A DNA stretch of 64,000 bases from Tolypothrix tenuis PCC 7101. GTDB lineage: Bacteria > Cyanobacteriota > Cyanobacteriia > Cyanobacteriales > Nostocaceae. The stretch covers positions 124,001 through 188,000 of the forward strand of contig NZ_AP018250.1 of NCBI RefSeq assembly GCF_002368295.1, read 5' to 3'. This document shows positions 8,770-18,643 of this stretch, piece by piece. Within the stretch, counting starts at the first letter, position 1, and the number at the start of each line of letters is the position of its first letter. The position numbers were made by a program, and so were the translations under genes. The notes beneath the pieces were generated by a model. The model was not told the DNA's origin. It saw only the letters and a list, made by a program, of their open reading frames with translations, and ran no database searches.

Positions 8770-9258
8770 TTAGAATGAAGGGATTTGAACTTCACCTACA
8801 GGAATCTCTACACTGCTACCAACAACTTTAGCCGATAGATGGTAAATAGAAAGAGAACCAGTAATTGGTTGTAGTACTTTATTGAAGTTAATTTGTAACT
8901 TATTAGTGCTAGAAGTAACAGGTTCAGGAAAATTTATAATAATTCTTTGACTACTTGCTAAGATATTAATTTTAATTTTTTGACCTTGCTCATCCAATAC
9001 GTCAACATCATTACTTACAGCTACTTTGGGTGGAACGTCTATAATTAGTTGGGAAATAGCCTTGCCATTTTTAGGAATGTGTAGCTGGAATGTCTGTTTT
9101 ACAAGTTGCCAACCAGTATGAATATATTGCGAACTATCCTCAATAGTACCTAGCTTATCGTTATCAGTTTTCGCAATTGCATAGTCAGCATAGCTCAGAG
9201 ATGTGATAGCTAGATTACATACGGCAACATAAATCAGCATTCTCTTTGTTTGGATCAT
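8770..9258 (-). CDS. DUF2808-type exported protein (paralogue)
   Basis: A 162-residue protein with an N-terminal signal (MLIYVAVCNLAITSLSYADYA) and the same beta-rich DUF2808 body as its neighbour: WQLVKQTFQLHIPKNGKAISQLIIDVP, DVLDEQGQKI, then VEIPVGE. The start could be ATG 9258 or Met7; neither has a clear Shine-Dalgarno. An operator copy (9340-9357) sits 82 nt upstream. The pair looks like a tandem duplication with separate promoters. The function of DUF2808 is unknown; its presence in a metal regulon suggests an envelope role under metal stress, which is inference. Confidence 0.7.
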   Translation of the reverse strand: MIQTKRMLIYVAVCNLAITSLSYADYAIAKTDNDKLGTIEDSSQYIHTGWQLVKQTFQLHIPKNGKAISQLIIDVPPKVAVSNDVDVLDEQGQKIKINILASSQRIIINFPEPVTSSTNKLQINFNKVLQPITGSLSIYHLSAKVVGSSVEIPVGEVQIPSF

Positions 9259-9339
9259 TCAATTAAGAAAATATATCAGCTAGATTGTAGATTTATTTTT
9301 AGCAAATAAACCTTTATAAAACCAGTTTGACAGGTCACT

Positions 9340-9357
9340 ATGAAATTAAGATGAAAT
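9340..9357 (-). promoter_or_regulatory. Direct-repeat operator B
   Basis: ATGAAAT at 9340-9346 and 9351-9357 with the 4-bp spacer TAAG. It lies 82 nt upstream of the DUF2808 gene starting at 9258. Confidence 0.7.
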
Positions 9358-9460
9358 TCTTAGTGAATTTCTACAAAAATAGTACTGACTTAACCAGGTA
9401 CCGTGTCTAAAAGTACTTCAGAGAAAATGCTGTTACAAACTCTGCTTAACCTAACTGTAA

Positions 9461-9616
9461 TCATCGCAATAGCATTGCATTAACAAATACCACGACAGTT
9501 GAAGCACTCATGAACACTGCTGCTAAAGTTGGAGGAAGCAAGATACCTAAAGGATAGGCAACTCTCTTCAAAATGCTCAATGCGCTAGGTATTTGGTCAT
9601 AGCACCCGGCACCATT
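9461..9616 (-). pseudogene. Remnant of a membrane transporter C-terminus (P-type ATPase-like)
   Basis: One minus-strand frame, bounded by stops, encodes about 50 residues ending with VAYPLGILLPPTLAAVF, then MSASTVVVFVNAMLLR and a stop. This resembles the last two membrane helices of heavy-metal P1B-type ATPases, whose C-termini typically read PP-x-x-AA-x-x-MS-x-S-(T/S)-V-x-V-x-x-NA-x-LL. The phosphorylation site, ATP-binding domain and upstream helices are absent, and stops interrupt the frame immediately upstream. I read it as the tail of a metal-exporting ATPase lost by deletion. The family assignment rests on this tail alone. Confidence 0.5.
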
Positions 9617-9651
9617 TCAGTAGCGACGAGTGCATGACTTTGGTACTCAAA

Positions 9652-10140
9652 TCATTGATTAAAACTAAACCGACCGTTGACTTTTTCACTGCCAATATTC
9701 GCTTTAACTTTCACTTGATATTGACCTGCCGCAATTTTATCTAATTTGGCAGCATAGTGTTTACCCTCAGCATCATATGTTAGGGGAACAGTTTTTTGCT
9801 TTCCATCTGGTGACTGAATATCAGCAGTAACTTTAGCATTTGGAATTGCTTCGTGTTTGTCACCTGTTTGCAAATATAAATCTAAGTGAGTTGCGTTATC
9901 TTCCTTTTCAGGTACTAACTCTAAGTGATATTTTCCTACTTCGACGACTTGAGAGTTTTTACGAAGTGAGCCGCCATGAGCAGATGTTTCAGTTTTGGTG
10001 GCTGGTTCAGTTTTATTAGTATTTTCTGTAGCAGGACTTGAAGGATTACTACGGGATTCAGATGCTTGATTACTACAAGCTCCTAAGAATAACAACCCTG
10101 TACCTGCAAAAACAATAAAACCTACTTTAAATGATTGCAT
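9652..10140 (-). CDS. Periplasmic lipoprotein, YtkA/FixH-like
   Basis: A 162-residue lipoprotein: signal peptide MQSFKVGFIVFAGTGLLFLG with lipobox LGAC (Cys22), then a low-complexity Ser/Thr/Glu linker to about residue 58. A beta-sandwich domain follows (GKYHLELVPEKEDNATHLDLYL, AIPNAKVTADIQSPDGK, GQYQVKVKANIG). This layout matches small lipoproteins that accompany CusA/CzcA-type pumps. It lies 110 nt downstream of the RND gene that ends at 10251 and is probably co-transcribed with it. It may handle metal in the periplasm; no cluster of ligand residues is obvious in the domain. Confidence 0.65.
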   Translation of the reverse strand: MQSFKVGFIVFAGTGLLFLGACSNQASESRSNPSSPATENTNKTEPATKTETSAHGGSLRKNSQVVEVGKYHLELVPEKEDNATHLDLYLQTGDKHEAIPNAKVTADIQSPDGKQKTVPLTYDAEGKHYAAKLDKIAAGQYQVKVKANIGSEKVNGRFSFNQ

Positions 10141-10250
10141 GAACTTACTCCTGATTGGTTATGAGGAAAATTGCGAGCAATTATATGGTAATTGCATAGA
10201 TATCTCTATATTTCCAGGGGGATATCTGGAAAGAATTAATAAATTAAGCA

Positions 10251-13200
10251 TCATATAACTGAACCTGGAGTGACTTGAATATCTTGTAATTCTGTAGTCT
10301 TTTTTGATACCAAGAATCTGCCAAATAGTGAATATAAGGCTGGCAAAACTAAGAGTGTTAAAGCAGTAGAGGTAAATAAGCCGCCTAACACTACAACTGC
10401 CAAAGGTTGCAAAATTTCCTTGCCTGCACCAGAACCAATTACTAAGGGAACCATACCTAGTGCTGATGAAAGTGCTGTCAGGAGAATTGCTACTAATCTT
10501 TCCATCGAACCATCAACAATCACTTGTTTGAGTGGTATCCCTTCTGCTAGGCGATTGTTATAGTTATCCACTAATAACAATCCATTACGAGTAGCTACAC
10601 CAAATAGAGTGATAAAACCAACCATAGAGGCAACGGAAATAATCCCACCACTCAAGGCTACAGAGATGACACCGCCAATTAATGCCAGTGGCAAGTTAAT
10701 CATAATCATGACTGTGGCAGGAATGGACTTAACTGCAAAGTAAATCAATACAGAAATTACCGCGATCGCAACCGCACCCGCAATAATTAATGTCTGCGTT
10801 GCTTGCTCCTGTGCCTGAAACTGACCGCCAAATTGGATGTAATAGCCTCCAGGAAGTTGAATTTGTTTGACGCGATCGCGTACATCTTTAATTACAGAAC
10901 CCAAATCCTTTCCAGAAACGTTAGCAGAAACTACAATCAGCCGAGAAACGTTTTCACGATTGATGGTACTTGGCCCTGTGCCATACTCAACTTTGGCAAC
11001 CTGAGATAAAGGGACTTTCTGCCCATTGGGTGTATCTACCAACAAGTTACCAATTACGTCTAAATTATTACGATAGCGTTCTTGCAACCAGACAACCAGA
11101 TTATATGTTTGTTGTTTCTCCAAGACTTGGGAAACTGCTTTACCATTCAATCCAGTCTCTATAGTTTCTGCCAGTTCCCCCACAGTTAGCCCATAACGAG
11201 CTGCTGCATCGCGGTCAAATTGAATTTGAATTTGTTTAACTGGGACTTGGGGTTCTAGTTGCAGGTCTACAATGCCGGGAATACCACTCATGGCGGATTG
11301 TACCTGTTTTCCAAGGATGCGGAGTTGTTCGAGTTCGGGGCCGTAAATTTTGACAGCGATCGCACTTCTTACGCCTGAAAGAATATCATCTATGCGGTGT
11401 GAGATAAATCCACCAATATTAGTTGCGACACCGGTAAGTTTTTCAAACTCTTTGCGGAGTGCTGCAACAGTCTTGTCGCGATTTTTCGCGCCTGCTTCGC
11501 TAATCTGCACATCCAACTCACCAAAGTTTACCCCTGCAACTTCTGGATCTCCTTGAGCAAACCCAGACCGCAAGGCAATAAAATCAAAGCGGCGATCGTT
11601 TTTCAATGAATCCATTACCGCTAAAGCTGCTTGGTCAGTTGCATCTAAGGATTCCCCAGGTAAAAGCACCATCGAATTGACCAAAGAGCGGTCTTGAAAC
11701 TCTGGCAAGAAGACTTTTCCTAACCCAGGTAAGATAATCATTGATGCGATTAAGCCTGCAAGGGCAATTCCTAAAATCATCCTGGGGTAGCGAATTGAGA
11801 ACTTCAGCGCCGGACGATAAAGTTGATGTGCTTTACGCTCTAGCCAAGTTTCTGTACTTGGTAAACGGCGATTTGCCAGTAGTAAGGCACATAATGCTGG
11901 AGTTAGTGTCAATGCAACCAAGGTAGAAGCAAGAATCGATAGTAAATATGCCATTCCCATCGGCGTGAAAATGCGACCTTCGACCCCAGACAAGACGAAA
12001 ATTGGTGCAAAGACTACGGCAATAATAACTGTAGAAAATAGAACACTAACACGCACTTCTACTGAGCCGTCAAACACAACTTGTAAAGGATTTTTCGGGT
12101 TACCTACTATTTGGTTTTCCCTCAAGCGGCGGTAGACATTTTCCATATCAACGATCGCATCATCTACCACTGAACCAATGGCAACTACTAGTCCACCCAA
12201 GGTCATTGTATTAATGCCTTGTCCAGTCCAGCTAAGAATAATCATCCCCAACAGTAATGACAGAGGCAGCGCACTCAGACTAATAATTACCGTGCGCCAG
12301 TTCATTAGGAAGATAATCAGGATGACTGAAACTATAATGATGCCATCACGCAGAGCTTCCTCAACGTTTTTAACCGAAGCTTCGATGAATAAATCTTGGT
12401 CAAAGGTTTTAGTAACCTTGACATCCTGGGGTAGCCCCGGCTTAATTTCTTCCATTGCTGCCTCTACAGCTTTGACAACAGTAGGAGTATCTGCCGCAGG
12501 TTGCTTAGAAACAGTTAAAATCACTGCTCGTTTGCCTTGGAATAGCCCATCTCCTCGTCTTAGCCCTGGGCCAATTTTCACCTCTGCTACCTGTTCCAGT
12601 AATACGGGTATTCCTTTAACTGCTTTAATAACCGAACGTTTAAGCTTATCAATGGATTCAATCCGCCCAATTCCGCGAATTAGGGTTTCTTGGTCAGGAG
12701 TAATCAAAAATCCTCCTGGCACGTTAACGTTAGCATTCTGTACTGCTTTGGTGACTTCGGGCAAGGATACATTGTACGCTTTGAGCTTATCTGGATCTAC
12801 CAAGACTTGATACTGCCGCTCATCGCCACCATAAAGAAATACATTACTCACACCTGGGACAGCTAGTAAGCGATTTTTCACATCCCAGTTGGCAATGCGC
12901 CATACCTCCATCAAGTCGGTACTTTCAGATGAAAAAGCATATTTGACAGCCCATCCCAAAGGTGAATTTACAGGCAAGATTTCCGGCTGCTCAACTCCTT
13001 GTGGTAGTTTCACTCCTTGCAATCGCTCTGTTACTAGTTGACGCGCCCGGTAAATGTCAGTGTCCCAGCTAAAAACGGCTTTAACCGCAGAAATTCCAAT
13101 AGCTGATGAAGACCGCAATGATTCCAATCCAGGTGTACCATTCATGGCACTTTCAATGGGGCGAGTCACTAAAGACTCAATTTCTTCTGGTGCGAAACCA

Positions 13201-13361
13201 GAAGCTTCCACTTGAATTTCTACTTGTGGCGGCGCAAAAGCCGGAAATACGTCAAGGGGCATTTGCCCGATAGAGTGGAATCCCCACAGGCTAATTAATA
13301 TTGAGGCTATAACGATTAGCCACCTTTGAGCGATCGACCATTTAACAATGGAATTGAGCAT
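10251..13361 (-). CDS. HME-type RND heavy-metal efflux pump (CusA/CzcA family), copy 2
   Basis: A 1036-residue RND pump of the heavy-metal-efflux branch. It begins MLNSIVKWSIAQRW and has the PLDVFPAFAPPQVEIQ loop typical of CusA/CzcA. TM4 reads AIGSVVDDAIVDMENVYRRL, with the spaced acidic residues of HME pumps. The start ATG 13361 aligns with its paralogue (MLSAIIKWAIARRW); the in-frame TTG at 13373 is less likely. It shares most motifs with the pump at 13564-16689, so the two arose by duplication. Operator C lies 87 nt upstream, giving it its own promoter. No second adaptor gene is present, so it probably uses the adaptor at 16692-18359. The metal is likely Cu, Ag, Co, Zn or Cd; sequence alone does not decide. 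Confidence 0.88.
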   Translation of the reverse strand: MLNSIVKWSIAQRWLIVIASILISLWGFHSIGQMPLDVFPAFAPPQVEIQVEASGFAPEEIESLVTRPIESAMNGTPGLESLRSSSAIGISAVKAVFSWDTDIYRARQLVTERLQGVKLPQGVEQPEILPVNSPLGWAVKYAFSSESTDLMEVWRIANWDVKNRLLAVPGVSNVFLYGGDERQYQVLVDPDKLKAYNVSLPEVTKAVQNANVNVPGGFLITPDQETLIRGIGRIESIDKLKRSVIKAVKGIPVLLEQVAEVKIGPGLRRGDGLFQGKRAVILTVSKQPAADTPTVVKAVEAAMEEIKPGLPQDVKVTKTFDQDLFIEASVKNVEEALRDGIIIVSVILIIFLMNWRTVIISLSALPLSLLLGMIILSWTGQGINTMTLGGLVVAIGSVVDDAIVDMENVYRRLRENQIVGNPKNPLQVVFDGSVEVRVSVLFSTVIIAVVFAPIFVLSGVEGRIFTPMGMAYLLSILASTLVALTLTPALCALLLANRRLPSTETWLERKAHQLYRPALKFSIRYPRMILGIALAGLIASMIILPGLGKVFLPEFQDRSLVNSMVLLPGESLDATDQAALAVMDSLKNDRRFDFIALRSGFAQGDPEVAGVNFGELDVQISEAGAKNRDKTVAALRKEFEKLTGVATNIGGFISHRIDDILSGVRSAIAVKIYGPELEQLRILGKQVQSAMSGIPGIVDLQLEPQVPVKQIQIQFDRDAAARYGLTVGELAETIETGLNGKAVSQVLEKQQTYNLVVWLQERYRNNLDVIGNLLVDTPNGQKVPLSQVAKVEYGTGPSTINRENVSRLIVVSANVSGKDLGSVIKDVRDRVKQIQLPGGYYIQFGGQFQAQEQATQTLIIAGAVAIAVISVLIYFAVKSIPATVMIMINLPLALIGGVISVALSGGIISVASMVGFITLFGVATRNGLLLVDNYNNRLAEGIPLKQVIVDGSMERLVAILLTALSSALGMVPLVIGSGAGKEILQPLAVVVLGGLFTSTALTLLVLPALYSLFGRFLVSKKTTELQDIQVTPGSVI

Positions 13362-13447
13362 TTTTGAGACCAATCAAGGGTTTTGCTTGACGATACACTG
13401 AACCCGTTTGGGATAATCTGACACTGTATTTAATTTCTCAAATGAAG

Positions 13448-13465
13448 ATGAAATCAGGATGAAAT
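13448..13465 (-). promoter_or_regulatory. Direct-repeat operator C
   Basis: ATGAAAT at 13448-13454 and 13459-13465, spacer CAGG, 87 nt upstream of the second HME pump gene. Confidence 0.72.
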
Positions 13466-13563
13466 CTAGTTTGAATATTTATGGCATAGTGTAGCTATGA
13501 TTTGGTCGCTCTTATAGCTGTTCCCACATAGATATGCTAAAAGATAAATTTTCTGTGATATTG

Positions 13564-16500
13564 TCATCGCTCAAAAACTGCTTTTGGTACTTTGATATCC
13601 CCTACAATTGACGTAATACGCTTAGGTAGCAAGAATTTACCAAATTTGGCATATAAAGCTGGTAGAACGACTAGAGTTAGTGCCGTAGAAGTAAATAAAC
13701 CACCCAATACAACTATCGAAAGTGGTTGAAGAATTTCCTTTCCCGGGCCACTCTCAATTACTAAAGGTGCTAATCCTAAAGCAGAGGTAAAGGCTGTCAT
13801 CAAAATAGCATTTAGGCGTTCCATCGAGCCTTTAATCAAAACTTCTTTCAGTGGTATACCTTCAGCAAATTTGGTGTTGTAATTATCCACAAGTAACAAA
13901 CCATTGCGGGTAGCAACACCAAATAAAGTGACAAAACCAACTAAAGAAGCAATAGATATCACTCCACCTGTCAAAGCTACAGAAAATACTCCTCCTACTA
14001 ATGCTAAAGGCAAATTAATCATAATCATGGCAGTAGAAGGAATAGATTTAACTGACAGATACATGATGACTGTAATTGCTACAAAAGCTATAGCACTCGA
14101 AATTAAGATATTTTGAGTTGCTCTTTCTTCTGCCTCAAATTGTCCAGCATACTGGATATAGTAACCAGCAGGTGGATGTACTTGTTGGTTAACTTTGTTT
14201 TGAATCTCATTGACAATAGAGCGTAAATCTCTACCACTAGCATTGGCAGAAACAACAATCAAACGGGATACGTTTTCTCTATTTATAGTATTAGGCCCAG
14301 TACCATTTTCAATTGCAGCAACTTGTGCTAAAGGAATCTTTTGACCGTTAGGAGTATCAACTAATAAATTGCGAATTGTATCTAAATTTTGCCTTGCATC
14401 TGGCTTTAACCACACAGCTAAATCAAAAGTTTGCTGTTTTTCTAAAACTTGAGATACTACTCGTCCATTGAGGGCGGTTTCAATAATTTCTGACAGTTTT
14501 CCTATTGTTAAACCATAGCGTGAAGCAGCAAGGCGATTGAATTTAATTTGTATTTGTTCAATCGGTATTTGGGGTTCTAGTTGTAAATCTACAATCCTAT
14601 TTACGGTTTTCATTACATTATCAACTTGTTGCCCAATGGTACGGAGTTGCTCTAAGTCGGGGCCGAAGATTTTGACAGCGATCGCACTCCTCACCCCAGA
14701 CAACACCTCATCCATACGATGTGAGATAAAACCGCCAATATTTGGTGCTACTCCTGGTAATTTAGCGAATTCCTGCCGTAACTTCTCAATCGTACCCTCC
14801 CTGTCTTTCATCCCTGCTTCGCTTAACTCAATATCCAAATGTGCCAAATTCACTCCAGCTGCGTCTCCATCTCCCGGCGCACGTCCAGAACGCAGTTGCA
14901 CATATGGAAATCTAGCATCTCCTTTAAGTGCGTGCTGGAGTGTTTCACCAGCAGCATTAGTAGCTTCCAGAGATACCCCTGGGTAAAGAGTGAGTGTATT
15001 TACTAAAGTTTGCTCTTGAAACTCTGGTAAAAATATTCTGCCGAAAGAGGGAACAATTACAGCCGCAGCCACCAAACAAGCGATCGCTAAACCTAAAATA
15101 ATTTGCGATCGCTTGAGTGAAAATGTGAGTACAGGATAGTAAAGTCGCTTAAAAAATCTCGCCACCCAAGGTTCTGTCTCTGGCAAGCGACCATGAGGTA
15201 GTAATATGGCACATAAAGCTGGAGTTACCGTCAATGCTGTGATACTTGAGGCGATAACTGCTGCCATATACCCTAATCCCATAGGGATAAAAATGCTACC
15301 TTCTACACCAGCTAAAGCAAATACTGGCGAAAACACAACTATGGTAATGATGGTAGCTCCAAATACCGAATCGCGTACTTCTTGACAACCGTCAAATACA
15401 ACATCTAAAACCGGGCGCGGGTTGGGTGAATATTTATTTTCTCGCAGATTACGGTAGACGTTTTCAGCATCGACAATTGCATCATCAACGGCTGAACCAA
15501 TTGCTACTGCTAACCCTCCCAAGGTCATAGTATTTAAACCTTGTCCGAGCCAATTTAGTAGTAGCACTCCTAATAATAAAGATAAAGGAAGCGCAGTTAA
15601 ACAAATAGCTAGATTCCGCCAATTCATTAAAAAAGGAATCAGAATTAAAGCAACAATAATGCTACCTTCAATTAAAGCTTCTCGAACATTTTCAATAGAA
15701 GAATCAATATAGTTTTCTTGACGAAAAGTAGGTGTAACTTTGATATCTTTGGGCAATCCTGCTTGAATCTCTGACATTGCCTGTTCTATCGCACGAGTCA
15801 CAGTAGGAGTATCGGCTTGAGGCTGTTTATTAATCATTACAATAATTGCCTTTTCACCGTTAAAACTACCATCACCCCGTTTGATAGCTGCACCAATTTG
15901 CACATCAGCAACGTCAGAAATTTTGACAGGCGTACCATTACGAGCAGTAATTACTGATTGCTGTAATTCTTCGATAGATTCAATTCGCCCAATTCCTCGA
16001 ATTAACTTTTCTCGGTCTGGAGTAATTAAATAGCCACCAGGAGCATTAATATTAGCAGCAGAAGCCGCTTGTTCTACATCTTCTAAAGTGACATTAAAGG
16101 CTCTTAGTTTTGCTGGATCGACTAATACTTGATATTGGCGAACATCGCCACCATATGCCACAACTTGACTGACACCAGGCACAGCTAACAGGCGATTTGT
16201 CACTTGCCAATCAACAATTCGCCGCACTTCCATTAAAGAAGTATTTTCTGATGTAAAAGCGTATTGTAATACAGTGCCGATAGGAGAACTTGTAGGGGAA
16301 ATTTGCGGAGTTTCTACCCCTGATGGCAGCTTACTTTGCGCTTGTTGTAATCGCTCTGTTACCAACTGGCGAGCCTGATAGATATCAGTGTTCCAGTTAA
16401 AAATGACTTTGACAACAGAAATTCCTGCTGCTGAAGATGAGCGTACTGCTGTAACTCCCGGAGTACCGTTAATTGCACTTTCAATTGGTAAAGTTACCAA

Positions 16501-16689
16501 AGATTCCAATTCTTCAGGGGCGAGTCCTGGTGCTTCAGTTTGGATTTCGACTTGGGGCGGTGCAAAGCTAGGAAAAACATCCAAAGGCATTTGGATAATC
16601 GTCCGAAATATCCAAATGGTCAGGATAATTGTACCCAGGATAACTAACCAACGGCGAGCGATCGCCCATTTAATAATTGCACTCAGCAT
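13564..16689 (-). CDS. HME-type RND heavy-metal efflux pump (CusA/CzcA family), copy 1
   Basis: A 1041-residue RND pump. Key features are MLSAIIKWAIARRW at the N-terminus, PLDVFPSFAPPQVEIQ, TM4 with AIGSAVDDAIVDAENVYRNL, and the second-half signature MIMINLPLALVGGVFSVALTG. It starts 2 nt after the stop codon of the adaptor gene, so the two are translationally coupled in one operon. It would pump metal ions from the periplasm or cytoplasm through a tripartite complex. The long match to copy 2 (10251-13361) suggests a duplication followed by divergence, perhaps giving two metal ranges. Confidence 0.9.
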   Translation of the reverse strand: MLSAIIKWAIARRWLVILGTIILTIWIFRTIIQMPLDVFPSFAPPQVEIQTEAPGLAPEELESLVTLPIESAINGTPGVTAVRSSSAAGISVVKVIFNWNTDIYQARQLVTERLQQAQSKLPSGVETPQISPTSSPIGTVLQYAFTSENTSLMEVRRIVDWQVTNRLLAVPGVSQVVAYGGDVRQYQVLVDPAKLRAFNVTLEDVEQAASAANINAPGGYLITPDREKLIRGIGRIESIEELQQSVITARNGTPVKISDVADVQIGAAIKRGDGSFNGEKAIIVMINKQPQADTPTVTRAIEQAMSEIQAGLPKDIKVTPTFRQENYIDSSIENVREALIEGSIIVALILIPFLMNWRNLAICLTALPLSLLLGVLLLNWLGQGLNTMTLGGLAVAIGSAVDDAIVDAENVYRNLRENKYSPNPRPVLDVVFDGCQEVRDSVFGATIITIVVFSPVFALAGVEGSIFIPMGLGYMAAVIASSITALTVTPALCAILLPHGRLPETEPWVARFFKRLYYPVLTFSLKRSQIILGLAIACLVAAAVIVPSFGRIFLPEFQEQTLVNTLTLYPGVSLEATNAAGETLQHALKGDARFPYVQLRSGRAPGDGDAAGVNLAHLDIELSEAGMKDREGTIEKLRQEFAKLPGVAPNIGGFISHRMDEVLSGVRSAIAVKIFGPDLEQLRTIGQQVDNVMKTVNRIVDLQLEPQIPIEQIQIKFNRLAASRYGLTIGKLSEIIETALNGRVVSQVLEKQQTFDLAVWLKPDARQNLDTIRNLLVDTPNGQKIPLAQVAAIENGTGPNTINRENVSRLIVVSANASGRDLRSIVNEIQNKVNQQVHPPAGYYIQYAGQFEAEERATQNILISSAIAFVAITVIMYLSVKSIPSTAMIMINLPLALVGGVFSVALTGGVISIASLVGFVTLFGVATRNGLLLVDNYNTKFAEGIPLKEVLIKGSMERLNAILMTAFTSALGLAPLVIESGPGKEILQPLSIVVLGGLFTSTALTLVVLPALYAKFGKFLLPKRITSIVGDIKVPKAVFER

Positions 16690-16691
16690 CT

Positions 16692-18359
16692 TTATTGTTG
16701 AGTATTTTTAGTGATGATTATGACCTTTGATTCTTCAGGCGCACGATGGTTATCATCTAGGTTTATCGAATCATTGGCAGAATTTTCTGGTATGTTGTAG
16801 GCAAGTTCTGGCGTTACTTTAACCAGTTGAGGCTTGCTGCGACGACCTGCCATGAAAGCTACAACAACTATTGCAACTCCTCCACCTGCTCCTAACAACC
16901 ACAACGTTACTGGTAAGGTAGATTTCACCTCTGTTGTTTGGGATAGAGCTTGTGTATGTTCGTCTGCTGTTGTCTTAGTATCACCCCGCAATGATTGTGC
17001 ATAAAGTTGCGGTGCGCGCACAGTCACAATCATATCCCCCTCGAATAAGCCACTCTTGACCTCAACTGTATCTCCAGAGGTTTGACCCAAGGTGACTTCA
17101 ACAGGCTGATAAGCATTACCATTTTGCAGATACACAACTTTTTTACCATTCGCGTCAACTACTGCTGAAGCTGGAATGGCTAAAGTGGCAGAGGACGTTT
17201 GGTCTGTCAAGACTTCTAGCTCTGCGAACATTCCTGGTTTGAGTTGTCCGCTTGAATTATTTACTTCTGCTTGAACTGGTACAACTCTTGTTTCTCCTTC
17301 TACCACCGTACCAATTCGGGAAATTCGTCCAGAGAATGTACTATCTGGCATACTAACAACTTTTAAACTAATTCTCTGGCCAATTCTTACCTTGCTTAAA
17401 TCTTTTTCATAAATGTTAGCTGTAGCAAAAAGCCGACTGTCGTTGACAATCGTCATTAATTTGCCACCCGCATCATTGAAAGTTTGACCAATAGTAACTT
17501 CTCTATCAGCAACCTTACCGGAGATAGGCGCAGTTACTGTCACTAATCCTTGAGAATTGGGGAGATTTCCCAGTTGAGCAAGTCGAGTTTGATAACTAGT
17601 ATTACTACGATTAATATTTGACTTTGCTAGCTCGACAGATGCTTGAGCGCGTTTGAGTTGATTTTCTGCTCCGATAACATCCCGGCGGCTTTTGGCTTTA
17701 GTGAGTTCGGCTTTTGCTTGTGCTAACTGAGTTTGAGATTCCAAAGCATTGCGACGGGGTAAAGCGCCAGCATCAGCTAATTGCTTATCTTTGTTGTACT
17801 TTTCCTGAGCAAAGTCAACTTGACTTTGTGCTTGGGCAATTTCCGAGTCGGCTATTTGTTGATATCTTTGATAATTTTGTTGAGCCAGTCTCAAGTCGGC
17901 TTCTGCCTGCTTTAAATCAGCTTGACCTTGTGCTAATTTATCCTGAGATTCTACGCGCAATGTTACTAAATCTGGGCTGGTAACAACAGCAACAGGCTGA
18001 CCTTTTTTGACTGATGCACCAGGTTCTACCAACAATTCAACTACTTTCGCCCCCTGTATTGGAGTAGTTACTTCTACTTTTTGGCTAGGAAGAGTTTCGA
18101 TTTGCCCAGTAGTTTTAATGCCAATGGCTAACCTTTGACGTTGAACTGGCTCGACTTTAATCCCTAGCCGTTTGGCTGTGTCAGCATCAACTTGAATAGA
18201 ATTATTAGTTGAAGTGGCTTCACTTCCTCCTTGAAATTCATTTCCATGTCCGCCATGAGCCATAACAGTTGTAGGACTTGCTAATAACAGCAGGCTCAGT
18301 AATGTGCTAGAAACACAACCAATAGCTGTAGATGTTTGAGAACGCAGAGAGTTAGACAT
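16692..18359 (-). CDS. RND heavy-metal efflux adaptor (CusB/CzcB-like)
   Basis: A 555-residue membrane fusion protein. I start at ATG 18359 because a normal signal peptide begins there (MSNSLRSQTSTAIGCVS...MAHGGHGNE); the longer frame to 18461 would put 34 arginine-rich residues in front. Features: an HGGHG motif at the mature N-terminus, a barrel-sandwich domain (IETLPSQKVEVTTPIQGAKVVELLVEPGASVKKGQPVAVV), a long coiled-coil hairpin (about 140-250), a beta-barrel domain and a C-terminal membrane helix near LWLLGAGGGVAIVVVAFMAG, which is unusual for CusB. The stop lies 2 nt before the HME pump start. Operator D lies upstream. Partner outer-membrane protein is not in the window. Confidence 0.85.
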   Translation of the reverse strand: MSNSLRSQTSTAIGCVSSTLLSLLLLASPTTVMAHGGHGNEFQGGSEATSTNNSIQVDADTAKRLGIKVEPVQRQRLAIGIKTTGQIETLPSQKVEVTTPIQGAKVVELLVEPGASVKKGQPVAVVTSPDLVTLRVESQDKLAQGQADLKQAEADLRLAQQNYQRYQQIADSEIAQAQSQVDFAQEKYNKDKQLADAGALPRRNALESQTQLAQAKAELTKAKSRRDVIGAENQLKRAQASVELAKSNINRSNTSYQTRLAQLGNLPNSQGLVTVTAPISGKVADREVTIGQTFNDAGGKLMTIVNDSRLFATANIYEKDLSKVRIGQRISLKVVSMPDSTFSGRISRIGTVVEGETRVVPVQAEVNNSSGQLKPGMFAELEVLTDQTSSATLAIPASAVVDANGKKVVYLQNGNAYQPVEVTLGQTSGDTVEVKSGLFEGDMIVTVRAPQLYAQSLRGDTKTTADEHTQALSQTTEVKSTLPVTLWLLGAGGGVAIVVVAFMAGRRSKPQLVKVTPELAYNIPENSANDSINLDDNHRAPEESKVIIITKNTQQ

Positions 18360-18514
18360 CGCTATTAAAAGCCCTTGGATATGGGATGGAAGGAATTGCG
18401 ATCGCCTTCTTCTGTCGGATACGCTACCCGAAAGGTACTGCGCTCCCTTGCAATCGCTCAAAAGTGCTTTTAAGTTTCACCAAATGCACTCTTTTACTAG
18501 TCTTTCATTGAGAA

Positions 18515-18532
18515 ATGAAATTAGGATGAAAT
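18515..18532 (-). promoter_or_regulatory. Direct-repeat operator D
   Basis: ATGAAAT at 18515-18521 and 18526-18532, spacer TAGG, 156 nt upstream of the adaptor start codon. Confidence 0.72.
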
Positions 18533-18643
18533 CAAGCTTGAACAATTGCTGAAATCACCCTACACATATCTGGAATTTAAAGGCGAAACAATACCTTTAT
18601 TGGTATTGCACACTTACTTTATGCTTAATACAGATAATTTTGC

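Noticed and set aside
10803..12810. Plus-strand open frames antisense to the second HME pump, up to 210 residues
   Set aside because: They are mirror frames of a long conserved gene, have no ribosome-binding sites and show no protein-like pattern.
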